Program-made: the position numbers and the translations under genes | Part shown: one piece after another, positions 51,600-60,454 of the stretch | Position numbering within the stretch: the stretch's first letter is position 1 | Layout: every line of letters starts with the position of its first letter | Notes under the pieces: generated by a model | What the model was told of the DNA's origin: nothing | The model's input: the letters and a program-made list of their open reading frames with translations, nothing else | The model's database searches: none | NCBI GenBank assembly: GCA_947585595.1 | Contig: CANPXB010000007.1 | Span: 1-60,454, forward strand | DNA: 60,454 bases | Direction of reading: 5' to 3' | Source of the DNA: an uncultured Bacilli bacterium | GTDB taxonomy: Bacteria; Bacillota_I; Bacilli_A; RF39; UBA660

Positions 51600-51623
51600 A
51601 TATTCTTTTTTGAATATTTTTTT
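51598..51623 (+). terminator. Intrinsic terminator of queA
   Basis: AAATATTC and GAATATTT around TTTTTT with a T tail; it overlaps the stop codon. Confidence 0.7.
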
Positions 51624-51638
51624 AATTTGTAGATGTTT

Positions 51639-51667
51639 TTGACAAAATGAAATCTTTTATATAGAAT
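51639..51667 (+). promoter_or_regulatory. Promoter of the double-GH25 gene
   Basis: TTGACA (51639-51644), 17-base spacer, TAGAAT (51662-51667). Confidence 0.7.
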
Positions 51668-51698
51668 AGGTAAAATTTTTTTAAGAAGGAGGGATAAC

Positions 51699-53573
51699 GT
51701 GCGCTATGCGTTACGTTATAAATTGAGGAGAGACGGCATCCTTAAAACAGCCGAACGAGTAGTACTAGTTGAGGGAAGCTTAATTGGTGCTTTAAAAGTA
51801 GGAGCAAGAATAGATAATTTACTTGGAAAAAAGAAAGCAAATGGTTTTGCGGAAAACAAAGCGGGGTATGAAGATATATCGGTTAAATATAATAAACAAG
51901 TTACTGCTGATGACTTTGTTGTTCTTCATGTTGAAAATAGTCCACTATTTGATGTTTCTTATTTAGAAGCAAAAATAAAGAAATGTCTTGATGAAGATAT
52001 TTCCGTTGGTTTAGTCTTAGATACTAAAGCTAAATCATTAGATCAAATATATCATGATTTTGATTTTATTGAAGCGATAATGACTAAATATAAGATAGAC
52101 TTTCCAATCTATTTAAATATAGAGGGAATAGTTAATAATAAAAAATTAAATCAACCGATGAAAGAAGCAATTATTGATTCTTTTCTAAATAAAGCAGAAG
52201 AATCACAAATGTATGTTGGAATATATGGTAGTGATACAACACTTACTTTATGTAATGAATACGTATATAATTTGAATGATTATGATTGCTTTTTGGTTCA
52301 AGATAAAGAAGATATAGAATATCCAGGAACTTATCATGTGGTTAAAGATAGTGATGGAGATATTACTTCTTCAACTAATTTAGCGGAAATAATAGAAGAT
52401 AATAATTTAAATAAAGCAAATAATTTTGTCTTATCTAGTCCTGTTTTAATTAATGATAAAGATGAAGTACTTACTTATGCTATAAAATCTGGTTTAAGTG
52501 TTGATGAATTAAAGAAATATAATAAAGGATTAACAGATAGTAAAGATATTTTATTTATTCCTAATATTTTTAATCGGGAATTAAAGAATAGTTATTCTAA
52601 TAGTAGAGAAAATAATACTGATGAAATAGCTAGAGGAATTGATATATCAAACTTTCAAAGTACAATTGACTGGCGAGAAGTTTCTGAAAATATGGACTTT
52701 GTTATTGTGGAAGTAGCAAGAGGTAGTGGATATTTATCTAGTGCGAAAACGCAAATAAAAGAAACTTTAAATCACAGTTTATCATTAGGTATATATTTCT
52801 TAATTGATAAAGAGATGGATGCTAAGACATATGAAACACGTATTAATACTTATTTAGATAAATTAGATGGTGAGTTAAGTGATGAAATAAAAAATCATAC
52901 TTATAACGCACAAGATATTCCAGTATTTTTAGATTTTGAAGCATATACTGAAGCAAATGATTATTATGCATTAATGGATGTCTTTAGAAAATCTTGCATA
53001 AGTCATGGTTATAAAAAAGTGGGTATATATGGAAATAAATCAACTTTAAGTGGTGTTGTTAAACAAGTTAATAAGTATTTGCAAGAAAATACTAGTTATG
53101 AAGATATTGAAGATTGGGGATTCTATGTCTGGGAAGCTGGAGGTAAGTTTTATTCCGCTCGAGAAAAAACTCATCAAGATGATATTACCTTAGATAAGTT
53201 AAAACCTGAAGAAAATAATAGTCGATATAGTGATAGAACTTACTTATATACACCAGATATCTTACAAGCTACTAATGTTTGTACAGATACTGGAGCTTAT
53301 AATAGTCTTAATCATTGTGATGTAAGTTTCTTATATGATTTAGATTTATTTGGAGAGAATAATAAGCAGGATGAAGATAATATCTTAAGAGATATTGATT
53401 TAGGAACAGAGAGAATTATTAATTTAGATAAGTATCCTAATCTACCTACTTATCAAATACTTTGTAATTTAGATTATCTTTTAACAGGAGTATATACAGG
53501 GTTTATGATTAAAGTAGTAGGTCGATTATTAATTATTAAATTAAAAGATGAAGTTTTAAAATTAAAAAGATGA
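51699..53573 (+). CDS. Protein with two GH25-like (lysozyme) domains and a LysM-like segment
   Basis: 624 residues from GTG 51699, with AAGGAGG upstream. A degenerate GH25-like barrel (about 65-230) is followed by a LysM-like segment (about 245-300: VLTYAIKSGLSVDELKKYNK). A second GH25 domain (about 310-535) has RGIDISNFQSTIDW and IPVFLDFEAY, keeping the acidic residues expected of muramidases. The N-terminus is basic (MRYALRYKLRRDG) with no clear signal peptide, odd for a wall hydrolase. It has its own promoter and terminator. It may be a self-wall remodelling enzyme or lysin-like; export is unproven. Confidence 0.75.
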   Translation: MRYALRYKLRRDGILKTAERVVLVEGSLIGALKVGARIDNLLGKKKANGFAENKAGYEDISVKYNKQVTADDFVVLHVENSPLFDVSYLEAKIKKCLDEDISVGLVLDTKAKSLDQIYHDFDFIEAIMTKYKIDFPIYLNIEGIVNNKKLNQPMKEAIIDSFLNKAEESQMYVGIYGSDTTLTLCNEYVYNLNDYDCFLVQDKEDIEYPGTYHVVKDSDGDITSSTNLAEIIEDNNLNKANNFVLSSPVLINDKDEVLTYAIKSGLSVDELKKYNKGLTDSKDILFIPNIFNRELKNSYSNSRENNTDEIARGIDISNFQSTIDWREVSENMDFVIVEVARGSGYLSSAKTQIKETLNHSLSLGIYFLIDKEMDAKTYETRINTYLDKLDGELSDEIKNHTYNAQDIPVFLDFEAYTEANDYYALMDVFRKSCISHGYKKVGIYGNKSTLSGVVKQVNKYLQENTSYEDIEDWGFYVWEAGGKFYSAREKTHQDDITLDKLKPEENNSRYSDRTYLYTPDILQATNVCTDTGAYNSLNHCDVSFLYDLDLFGENNKQDEDNILRDIDLGTERIINLDKYPNLPTYQILCNLDYLLTGVYTGFMIKVVGRLLIIKLKDEVLKLKR

Positions 53574-53597
53574 CACATGAAGTGTCATTTTTTTAAA
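53571..53597. terminator. Bidirectional terminator
   Basis: ATGACAC and GTGTCAT arms with T-rich flanks on both strands, between convergent genes. Confidence 0.75.
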
Positions 53598-54652
53598 CAT
53601 AATGCTAAATCATGAGACATATCTTTACTTTGACCAAACTCGATATGTTCAGTAGGAACTAATTTTATTGGGTCTTTAGCAAAAGTATCTAATAATTTAG
53701 AATAAGATAAGTTTTGGGTAGTTAAGCCTGCTAGATAATATGGATATTGATCGAAGGTCATAGCTCCAGAGGGAACTATTTTATCAGGATGTTCTTGATA
53801 CATTTGATCAAAATCTTGTTTTAAAGATGCATTAAAAGCATATAGATAAGATATCATCATACAACCATTTTTATTTAAATGAGGTAACATCTTATGCATG
53901 ATGAAATCATGATATGTTTGAGCTTTTTCATCACTAACACCAATACCATAATTTAAGTATTCATAGATATTAGAAAAGGTCATGGCATCATATTTTTGGG
54001 AGCCAAGATAAGAAGGTAAACTATATAAATCAGCGGGAATAAAACTTACTTTAGCAGAAGTTATTTTATTTTTCATTTTTTCATAATTGGTATCATCTAA
54101 GTAAGGGTTAGCAAGATAGATTAATGATTTATCTAATCTTTTATAAGTAAATAAGGTATTTTTAATAATTAATGGAGCATCTTGGTTAAACATCATATAG
54201 ATATTGCCCCAGTAAGTTAAAGCTACTTCATCTAGGTAATCGGCTATTTTAGCAAAAAGATATGGATGAAAAGTATCATAGAAAGCCATTAGTTCATCTT
54301 TACTTAAAGCTTTGATAGCAGCAAGACGCAAGGAAACAGCATAACGACATAAGTAATTAGAATCATAGACATCTATTATTTTAGCACCACTATTTATAGC
54401 GTTAGCTACTTGTTCACCAGAAGCCCCAATTGATAAGAATGTTTTTGGGTGATCAAATTCTTGATAATAAGTACGCATATCTTCAGTGGCATTAGTATAT
54501 AGTGAATCATAGTTATTATTTTGATTAAAATTATTATAACCTAACATGTTTTGTAAAAAAGGATCAATGGCTTCAGTACCGGCATTACGTAACATTAATT
54601 TTTTGGTTGCTATTAAATCTTTTTTAATCATTTCTATTTCTTGTTTTTGCAT
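53585..54652 (-). CDS. SAM-dependent methyltransferase-like protein (DUF3419-like)
   Basis: 355 residues from the ATG at 54652 (AGGTGATT upstream). Rossmann-type features are FLSIGASGEQVANAINSGAK (SAM motif I), IIDVYDSNYLCRYAVSLRLA and KYDAMTFSNIYEYLNYG, a pattern close to DUF3419 proteins related to the betaine-lipid enzyme BtaA. The substrate is unknown; a lipid or small-molecule methyl/aminocarboxypropyl transfer would fit the family. It follows the 280-residue unknown gene with an 8-base gap, so the two form an operon. Confidence 0.6.
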   Translation of the reverse strand: MQKQEIEMIKKDLIATKKLMLRNAGTEAIDPFLQNMLGYNNFNQNNNYDSLYTNATEDMRTYYQEFDHPKTFLSIGASGEQVANAINSGAKIIDVYDSNYLCRYAVSLRLAAIKALSKDELMAFYDTFHPYLFAKIADYLDEVALTYWGNIYMMFNQDAPLIIKNTLFTYKRLDKSLIYLANPYLDDTNYEKMKNKITSAKVSFIPADLYSLPSYLGSQKYDAMTFSNIYEYLNYGIGVSDEKAQTYHDFIMHKMLPHLNKNGCMMISYLYAFNASLKQDFDQMYQEHPDKIVPSGAMTFDQYPYYLAGLTTQNLSYSKLLDTFAKDPIKLVPTEHIEFGQSKDMSHDLALCLKK

Positions 54653-54660
54653 ATAATCAC

Positions 54661-55503
54661 CTATAATTGCCATGGACTTATTTCTAAATCAGGACAAAAT
54701 CTCTCATGGTATAGTTTTTCAACTCTAATTAAGTCATGATGATAAAAGCTGAATCTTTCTTTAATTCGTGATTTGATATTATCAATACGTGATTCTTCTT
54801 CATAGATCTTTAAGAGTTCTAAATTAGGATCGATAAGTAAAATAAAGAAACAAAATTGTTCTTGTAAAGAATTTAAACCAAGTAATTTATGTTGAGCCAT
54901 AATATTATAGATAGCCGTTGATAGAGTAGTGTTATATTCATCGTAGATATTTTCTTCTAACCATTTTTTAGCTAAGGCACATAAAGATTCGTATTTTTCA
55001 TCAGTTATTGATTTAAATGATTTAATAAACTCGGTATAAGACATAAGAGATGCTACTTGATTTAATTTAACACCTTTGATAATTGTTTTATCTTTAAGAA
55101 AATGATTAAAGAAGATTTCTTCATATCTTAATATTTTACTATCATTAATTCCGACGACACTTAACATTTTATTATATTCTTTATCATCGTTACCATTAGA
55201 TAAATAGATTTTATACATTAATAAATCAGGATCTAGAGCAAGAATTAGAAAGATAACTTTTTTATCAAAAGTATTGTAGTAAGAATTTCTTTTTTGATGA
55301 TTAATAAATTCTAAGACTCTTTCATATAAAGTTGATTGCCAATATGGGGTTTCATAATGACTTTTAGTACGATTTACAAAATCAGTGGCATCGGCTTTAA
55401 TTTGAGCTATATCTTCTTCGGTTAGAGAAGTAAAGTTATTAAATTCACGTTCACGAGTAAAAAACTTTTGCCTTTCGATGCCTATAGTATCCGGTATATA
55501 CAT
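54661..55503 (-). CDS. Hypothetical protein in operon with the DUF3419-like gene
   Basis: 280 residues, cytosolic, largely helical, with aromatic-rich segments (FFTREREFNNFTSLTEEDIA; YWQSTLYERVLEFINHQKR). It contains an internal similarity: FDKKVIFLILALDPDLLMYKIY near residue 90 and LQEQFCFFILLIDPNLELLKIY near 220 share an I-L-x-x-D-P-x-L-x-x-x-KIY core, so the protein probably arose by duplication of one helical unit. No family is recognised. Divergent to tgt with a visible promoter and a GGGGG SD. Confidence 0.6.
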   Translation of the reverse strand: MYIPDTIGIERQKFFTREREFNNFTSLTEEDIAQIKADATDFVNRTKSHYETPYWQSTLYERVLEFINHQKRNSYYNTFDKKVIFLILALDPDLLMYKIYLSNGNDDKEYNKMLSVVGINDSKILRYEEIFFNHFLKDKTIIKGVKLNQVASLMSYTEFIKSFKSITDEKYESLCALAKKWLEENIYDEYNTTLSTAIYNIMAQHKLLGLNSLQEQFCFFILLIDPNLELLKIYEEESRIDNIKSRIKERFSFYHHDLIRVEKLYHERFCPDLEISPWQL

Positions 55504-55533
55504 ATTTAATCCCCCTTTTTTTTAACTTTATTT

Positions 55534-55561
55534 ATTATACAGATTTATTATTTTATTGCAA
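55534..55561 (-). promoter_or_regulatory. Promoter of the unknown/DUF3419-like operon
   Basis: Minus strand TTGCAA, 16-base spacer, TATAAT. Confidence 0.65.
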
Positions 55562-55570
55562 GTGTTGTTA

Positions 55571-56773
<1,203 letters not shown>

Positions 56774-56839
56774 ATATTTTATATAGTTTTTATTTGTGTT
56801 ATGATATAGATAATAAAGAGTAGTATAGGAGGTTATATT

Positions 56840-59149
56840 ATGGCAGAAGAGAAAAAAGAAACAAAGAATAAAGTAACTAAAAGATCACAAAATAATCCAA
56901 AAGCTAGGACAAGTACTAAACGAGCACCTAAAAATACAGTTAAAGAAACGAAGAAAGTAGAAACGAAAAATACAGAAACTAATTTAAAAGAAGTTAAAAA
57001 GGAAGTAAAGAAAGAATTAAAAGATGAATTAGTTAAAGATGTTTTAAAAGAAATAAATAGTGAGAAGAAAGATGCCATTAAAGAAGTTAAAGAAGCATCT
57101 AAAGAACAAGTAAATAAAATTAATGATTTAAAAGACGATATCAAAGAAGAGATTAAAGAAGTTAGTAAAGAGGTACAAGAAGAACCAAAAGAATTACATG
57201 ATACTAAAATAAAAGTTCAAGAAGTTATTTCGGAAGAAGCAGTTCGTAAAGAAGAAGTTAAACCGGAATCTGTACCTGTACTAGCTCAACCAATACCAGC
57301 TCAACCAGTTATTGAATATGAATCTGGTTATCCAGAGAGTTTCTTTGATGGAGGGGTTCTTGGGTTTATTGGTTGGAATTTATTAAATATATTACTTACT
57401 TTGATTTCTTTAGGTATTTTAGCACCATTAGGAGAAATATTACTTTTAAAATGGCAATATAAACATACAATTATTAATGGACGTAGATTAACATTTGATG
57501 GTGGTTATTTTCAATTACTAGGTAAGATGTTATTATGGATTTTATTATCAGTTATTACTTTAGGAATTTATTTATTCTTTGTACCTGTTGCTTGGAATAA
57601 ATGGGTTACTAAACATTTACATTATGAAAATAATGGTGGAGTAGTAAAAGAATCTAAATTTACTGGTACAACATTAGGTTTTATTGGAGTTAGTATATGT
57701 TCTTTACTACTTACAGTATTAAGTTTAGGATTACTTGCACCATGTGCTTATGCTTTTGCAATTAACTGGCGTATTAGTCATACAATTATTGATGGTGATG
57801 AATTAGAATTTGATGGTAAAGCACTAGGTATTTGGGGATTATGTTTTAAATGGTTATTCTTTACAATTATTACTTTAGGTATATATTCATTTTGGATTCC
57901 AGTTTCAGCATTTAAATGGGAAGTTAAACATACTAATAAAAGAGGTATTAGTAAGAAACCTTATAATCCAGTCTTTGGAGTATTAATTCCATTACTTGTT
58001 AATTTAGTAATTATTGGGGGAATTGCATTCTTATTTATAACTGGTAAAGTATCTTATGATAAAGTCTTAAAGATAAGACAACATGAAGAAAAAGAAGAAG
58101 TTAAAGATGTAGAATACGAATGGGTTAATAGATATGCTAAATATTTAAAATACGATGTTAATGATTATAAAGGGGTATTTATTGATTTCGATGATGATAA
58201 AGTACCAGAGTTAGTTTTAAAACAAGAAGTTGCTTATTGTTTAAATTGTGATGCTAACAAAAATATAATTACGATTTTATATATTAAGAATGATAAGGTT
58301 AGACAATCTAATGAATTTGATAATGCTTATTTAGTTAATTTATATAATATGGCTAATAAAGATAATGAATGGTATGTAAGAAAGAAAGATACTTATACTA
58401 ATGTCTTATCTATTTTAAAAGATAATTTAGAATCATTTAGTGTTGATACGGAAGTATTGAAAAATGATTTTGATAATAATTACTTTAATATGGATGAAGA
58501 TATTAATTATGAAAGTATTGATAGAGATGATATTAAAGATGCTTTAAAAGATTTAGCTAAGAATTATACAGATAATAAATCTTATCAATTAATAAGTGAA
58601 AAAGAAGTAGATAGTAAAATTAAAGAATATGAAGCTAAACAAGATGAAATGGCTAAAGCTAATTTAACAGAAGCCAATTATAAAGAAAAGGTTGATACGC
58701 ATATTAAATGGTTTACAGCAGCATTTTTAGGTTCAACATATGGATGGCCGGATATATATGAATATAAACAAGTAGATGTTAAATTACCTAATTATAATAA
58801 TGGTGAGATGGTTTATGAATTAGTGGGTCTTAAAAGTATTGAAGAACTTAAAAATAAATTAGCTTTATATGTTGATAAAGATAAATTTAATTTATTTAAT
58901 CATAATGATGTTGCTTATGGTCTTACTGATTATAATGGTAAAGTATATTGGGCAAGTCTTGGTGTAGGAGATGGACCTTATCTTAAAGATTATAGTTTAG
59001 TTTCTTCAGAAAATGGTATAGCTAAAGTAAGATTAAATATTTATAACTATATAACTAATTCTTTACAAGAATATGTTATTGTGACAATTAAATATCAAGC
59101 AAGTACTAAGAGTTATTTAATTACAGATTGGGAAACTCATTTAACTTAA
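56840..59149 (+). CDS. DUF898-like multi-pass membrane protein with outer C-terminal module
   Basis: 769 residues behind AGGAGGT. Residues 1-150 are Lys/Glu-rich and probably coiled-coil. Residues 165-390 hold two tandem DUF898 (YjgN-like) units. Each has a GFIG...LSLGxLAP helix, an HTII(N/D)G...L.FDG loop and a second helix ending TLGIYLFF or TLGIYSFW. After a last anchor (about 385-405) the rest (about 430-769) is an exported or cytosolic domain whose first part (DVEYEWVNRYAKYL, DDDKVPELVL, TILYIKNDKVRQS) matches the next gene's product. Function unknown. Confidence 0.7.
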   Translation: MAEEKKETKNKVTKRSQNNPKARTSTKRAPKNTVKETKKVETKNTETNLKEVKKEVKKELKDELVKDVLKEINSEKKDAIKEVKEASKEQVNKINDLKDDIKEEIKEVSKEVQEEPKELHDTKIKVQEVISEEAVRKEEVKPESVPVLAQPIPAQPVIEYESGYPESFFDGGVLGFIGWNLLNILLTLISLGILAPLGEILLLKWQYKHTIINGRRLTFDGGYFQLLGKMLLWILLSVITLGIYLFFVPVAWNKWVTKHLHYENNGGVVKESKFTGTTLGFIGVSICSLLLTVLSLGLLAPCAYAFAINWRISHTIIDGDELEFDGKALGIWGLCFKWLFFTIITLGIYSFWIPVSAFKWEVKHTNKRGISKKPYNPVFGVLIPLLVNLVIIGGIAFLFITGKVSYDKVLKIRQHEEKEEVKDVEYEWVNRYAKYLKYDVNDYKGVFIDFDDDKVPELVLKQEVAYCLNCDANKNIITILYIKNDKVRQSNEFDNAYLVNLYNMANKDNEWYVRKKDTYTNVLSILKDNLESFSVDTEVLKNDFDNNYFNMDEDINYESIDRDDIKDALKDLAKNYTDNKSYQLISEKEVDSKIKEYEAKQDEMAKANLTEANYKEKVDTHIKWFTAAFLGSTYGWPDIYEYKQVDVKLPNYNNGEMVYELVGLKSIEELKNKLALYVDKDKFNLFNHNDVAYGLTDYNGKVYWASLGVGDGPYLKDYSLVSSENGIAKVRLNIYNYITNSLQEYVIVTIKYQASTKSYLITDWETHLT

Positions 59150-59171
59150 AAGGCACTATATGTGCTTTTTT
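59148..59171 (+). terminator. Intrinsic terminator
   Basis: AAAAGGCAC and GTGCTTTTT around TATAT. Confidence 0.7.
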
Positions 59172-59246
59172 ATTTACTTGAAGTCGACAAAATAATAATT
59201 TAATTTTATGTTACTTCGTGATAATATATAATAGGAGAGTGATATA

Positions 59247-60368
59247 ATGGATAATCAAAATAATAATGTTATAAAACCTAGTAGTGAGAATCTTAATAAT
59301 GGAGAGGTACAAACACCTAGTACACAAGAAGTTAAACCACAAAAGAAGAAACTTAATCCTTTAATTATTGTTATTGCTTTAGTAGTAGTTGGAGCAATAG
59401 TTGTGATGTTTTTCTTTAGTGGTAAAAGTGGAACAGTTAATAAAAAACAAAATAATAAAAAAGATGAGACAATTAAATTTGAAACGGAATATGAATGGGC
59501 GAATAAGTATGGTGAATACTTAAATAGTTATTTTGAAAACTTAGATAAACTTGATATTGCTTTTGTTGAATTAACGGGTGATGATATTCCAGAACTAGTT
59601 TTACAGTATAAAGATAATACAGATAATGAAGCGATGGAAGTACTTTATTTAAAAAACGGTGATGTAAGTAAGACTAGAACATATAATAATGCGAGATTAT
59701 ATTTAATAACACCAGTTAATGTAGAAAATGTCTTATGGTATATTTATATTGGTACTAGTGATTATGGTAAGTATACAATCTTAGCACAATTAATTGATGG
59801 CACTGCTTTAGATGCAACAATTAAAGCAACTAATAATGATGAAGTTAATAAGTTTAAGAGTGATTATATTCATAGTGATTATGATTTAACTTATTATGAA
59901 ATAGAGAAGAAGACTTTTAAAGAAGATTATCTAACGAAAGTTGATCGTTATGAAAAAGATAATGAAAAGACTTTAGAAAAAATAAATAATCTTAAAGAAA
60001 CACGTAATAAATATATTATTGATAATAAGATAGATGTTAATGCAACGGGTACAATTCAATTAAATAACTATACTTTACAAGTTGGTGTTTATGAAGGAGT
60101 TATTCATAAAGCTGATGAAACAGAAGAAAAAGATACTTTAGAAATTAAATCATTAAATAGTTTAGTTTATAAAGGTAAAGAATTAACATTTAGTATAGCT
60201 GGTAATACACTTACTTGTAGTGATGGGACAGTCTTTACCGCTGATGGTAATAATCAAATGACAATAATGGATCCGGATATTGGCCCTATTACCTATAAGA
60301 TTCCTAAAGTAGAGGATGCTACTGATGAAGATAATAAAGACGAAGAAAAAGTAGAGAGTTCTAATTAG
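59247..60368 (+). CDS. Anchored protein sharing the C-terminal module of the DUF898 protein
   Basis: 373 residues. Asn/Gln/Pro-rich N-terminus, one membrane anchor (about 38-58: LIIVIALVVVGAIVVMFF), then an outer domain with TEYEWANKYGEYLNSY, LTGDDIPELVLQYKDN, EVLYLKNGDVSKTRTYNNA. That order is the same as in the upstream protein. A helical stretch and a beta-rich end follow (LNNYTLQVGVYEGVIHKADE; SDGTVFTADGN). TATAAT lies 15 bases before the ATG, with AGGAGAG between. Function unknown. Confidence 0.65.
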   Translation: MDNQNNNVIKPSSENLNNGEVQTPSTQEVKPQKKKLNPLIIVIALVVVGAIVVMFFFSGKSGTVNKKQNNKKDETIKFETEYEWANKYGEYLNSYFENLDKLDIAFVELTGDDIPELVLQYKDNTDNEAMEVLYLKNGDVSKTRTYNNARLYLITPVNVENVLWYIYIGTSDYGKYTILAQLIDGTALDATIKATNNDEVNKFKSDYIHSDYDLTYYEIEKKTFKEDYLTKVDRYEKDNEKTLEKINNLKETRNKYIIDNKIDVNATGTIQLNNYTLQVGVYEGVIHKADETEEKDTLEIKSLNSLVYKGKELTFSIAGNTLTCSDGTVFTADGNNQMTIMDPDIGPITYKIPKVEDATDEDNKDEEKVESSN

Positions 60369-60378
60369 TTAGAACTCT
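60355..60378 (+). repeat. Inverted repeat at the end of the last gene
   Basis: GAGTTCTAA and TTAGAACTC around TTAG. It has little T tail, so it may aid termination or protect the 3' end. Confidence 0.5.
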
Positions 60379-60391
60379 TCAGAGTGTAGAC

Positions 60392-60422
60392 AAACCCCCA
60401 GATTTTTTCTGGAGGTTTTTTT
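60392..60422 (+). terminator. Strong GC-rich intrinsic terminator
   Basis: AAACCCCCAGA and TCTGGAGGTTT (one mismatch) around a T loop, followed by a T-run; the most GC-rich terminator in the window. Confidence 0.8.
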
Positions 60423-60454
60423 ATGCATAATTTTTTTTGAATAGTTTTTCTATA

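Noticed and set aside
56833-57144. Minus-strand frame opposite the Lys/Glu-rich head of the DUF898 protein
   Set aside because: Ser/Phe/Leu low-complexity mirror of a repetitive coding region.

Overview
The window is about 60 kb of a very AT-rich bacterial chromosome. It looks like a low-GC Firmicute of the class Bacilli, close to the gut Mollicutes / Erysipelotrichia-like lineages. Three things point there. Gene order matches the Bacillus subtilis blocks yrzL-yrrK-yrzB-yrrL-yrrM-yrrN-yrrO-greA, tig-lonA-spoVID-ysxE, ylbJ/ylbL, comEA-comEC-yqeN and rnhC-yshB. The products are Gram-positive types (RNase HIII, SpoVID-like, GH25, pilin-like surface protein). Promoters are TTGACA/TATAAT with frequent extended TGnTATAAT. 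UGA is a stop codon (several genes end in TGA), so this is not a recoding mycoplasma, and the cell has a wall (FtsW-type SEDS protein, MltG, GH25 hydrolase). The exact taxon cannot be fixed from the sequence alone.

Layout. 1-0.95 kb: 3' part of ruvB. 0.96-2.3 kb: an accessory insert with a small structured RNA ending in a terminator, a gene-free stretch with perfect inverted repeats, and a Bro-N antirepressor-like gene. 2.3-7.35 kb: a tightly coupled five-gene operon (truncated pyruvate-kinase-like protein, PurA-like ligase, uridine-kinase-like P-loop protein, J-domain/pseudokinase fusion, vWA protein). It has a strong promoter whose spacer is an inverted repeat that recurs at the first gene's ribosome binding site. 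I do not recognise this system; it is the main candidate for something undescribed. 7.4-12.6 kb: ireB, ruvX, DUF1292, mltG, trmR, two U32-type tRNA hydroxylation genes and greA. 12.6-20.4 kb: tig, two membrane proteins, lon and the sporulation-type pair spoVID/ysxE. 20.3-25.8 kb: anchored exported proteins, a YlbJ-like protein, a YlbL-type PDZ/Lon-like protease, an HD hydrolase and a 26-residue membrane peptide with its own promoter and terminator.

25.8-35.5 kb: mutS, nusB, def, a YjcZ-like miniprotein, a SEDS protein, comEA, comEC and holA. 35.5-36.9 kb: a TnpB-only IS605-type element with a recognisable omega-RNA end. 36.9-41.7 kb: rnhC, cvpA, thioredoxin and an unrecognised 888-residue protein. 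41.7-45.3 kb: an O-antigen ligase-like gene and a Cna-B/pilin-type surface protein, behind a promoter whose -35/-10 spacer contains eight consecutive Gs, so probably phase-variable. 45.3-60.4 kb: an IMPACT fragment, LMW-PTP, uvrC, an isolated RnfC/RnfD-like pair, queA, a double-GH25 protein, a DUF3419-like methyltransferase with an unknown partner, tgt, a DUF898 protein and a paralogous anchored protein.

How it fits together: most of the window is housekeeping DNA repair and recombination (RuvB, RuvX, MutS, UvrC, RNase HIII), tRNA modification (TrmR, U32 pair, QueA, Tgt), envelope growth and proteostasis. Accessory material is concentrated at 1-7 kb, 35.5-36.9 kb and 41.7-45.3 kb. Only one stretch over 300 bases lacks a gene (938-1412); it is described under features.
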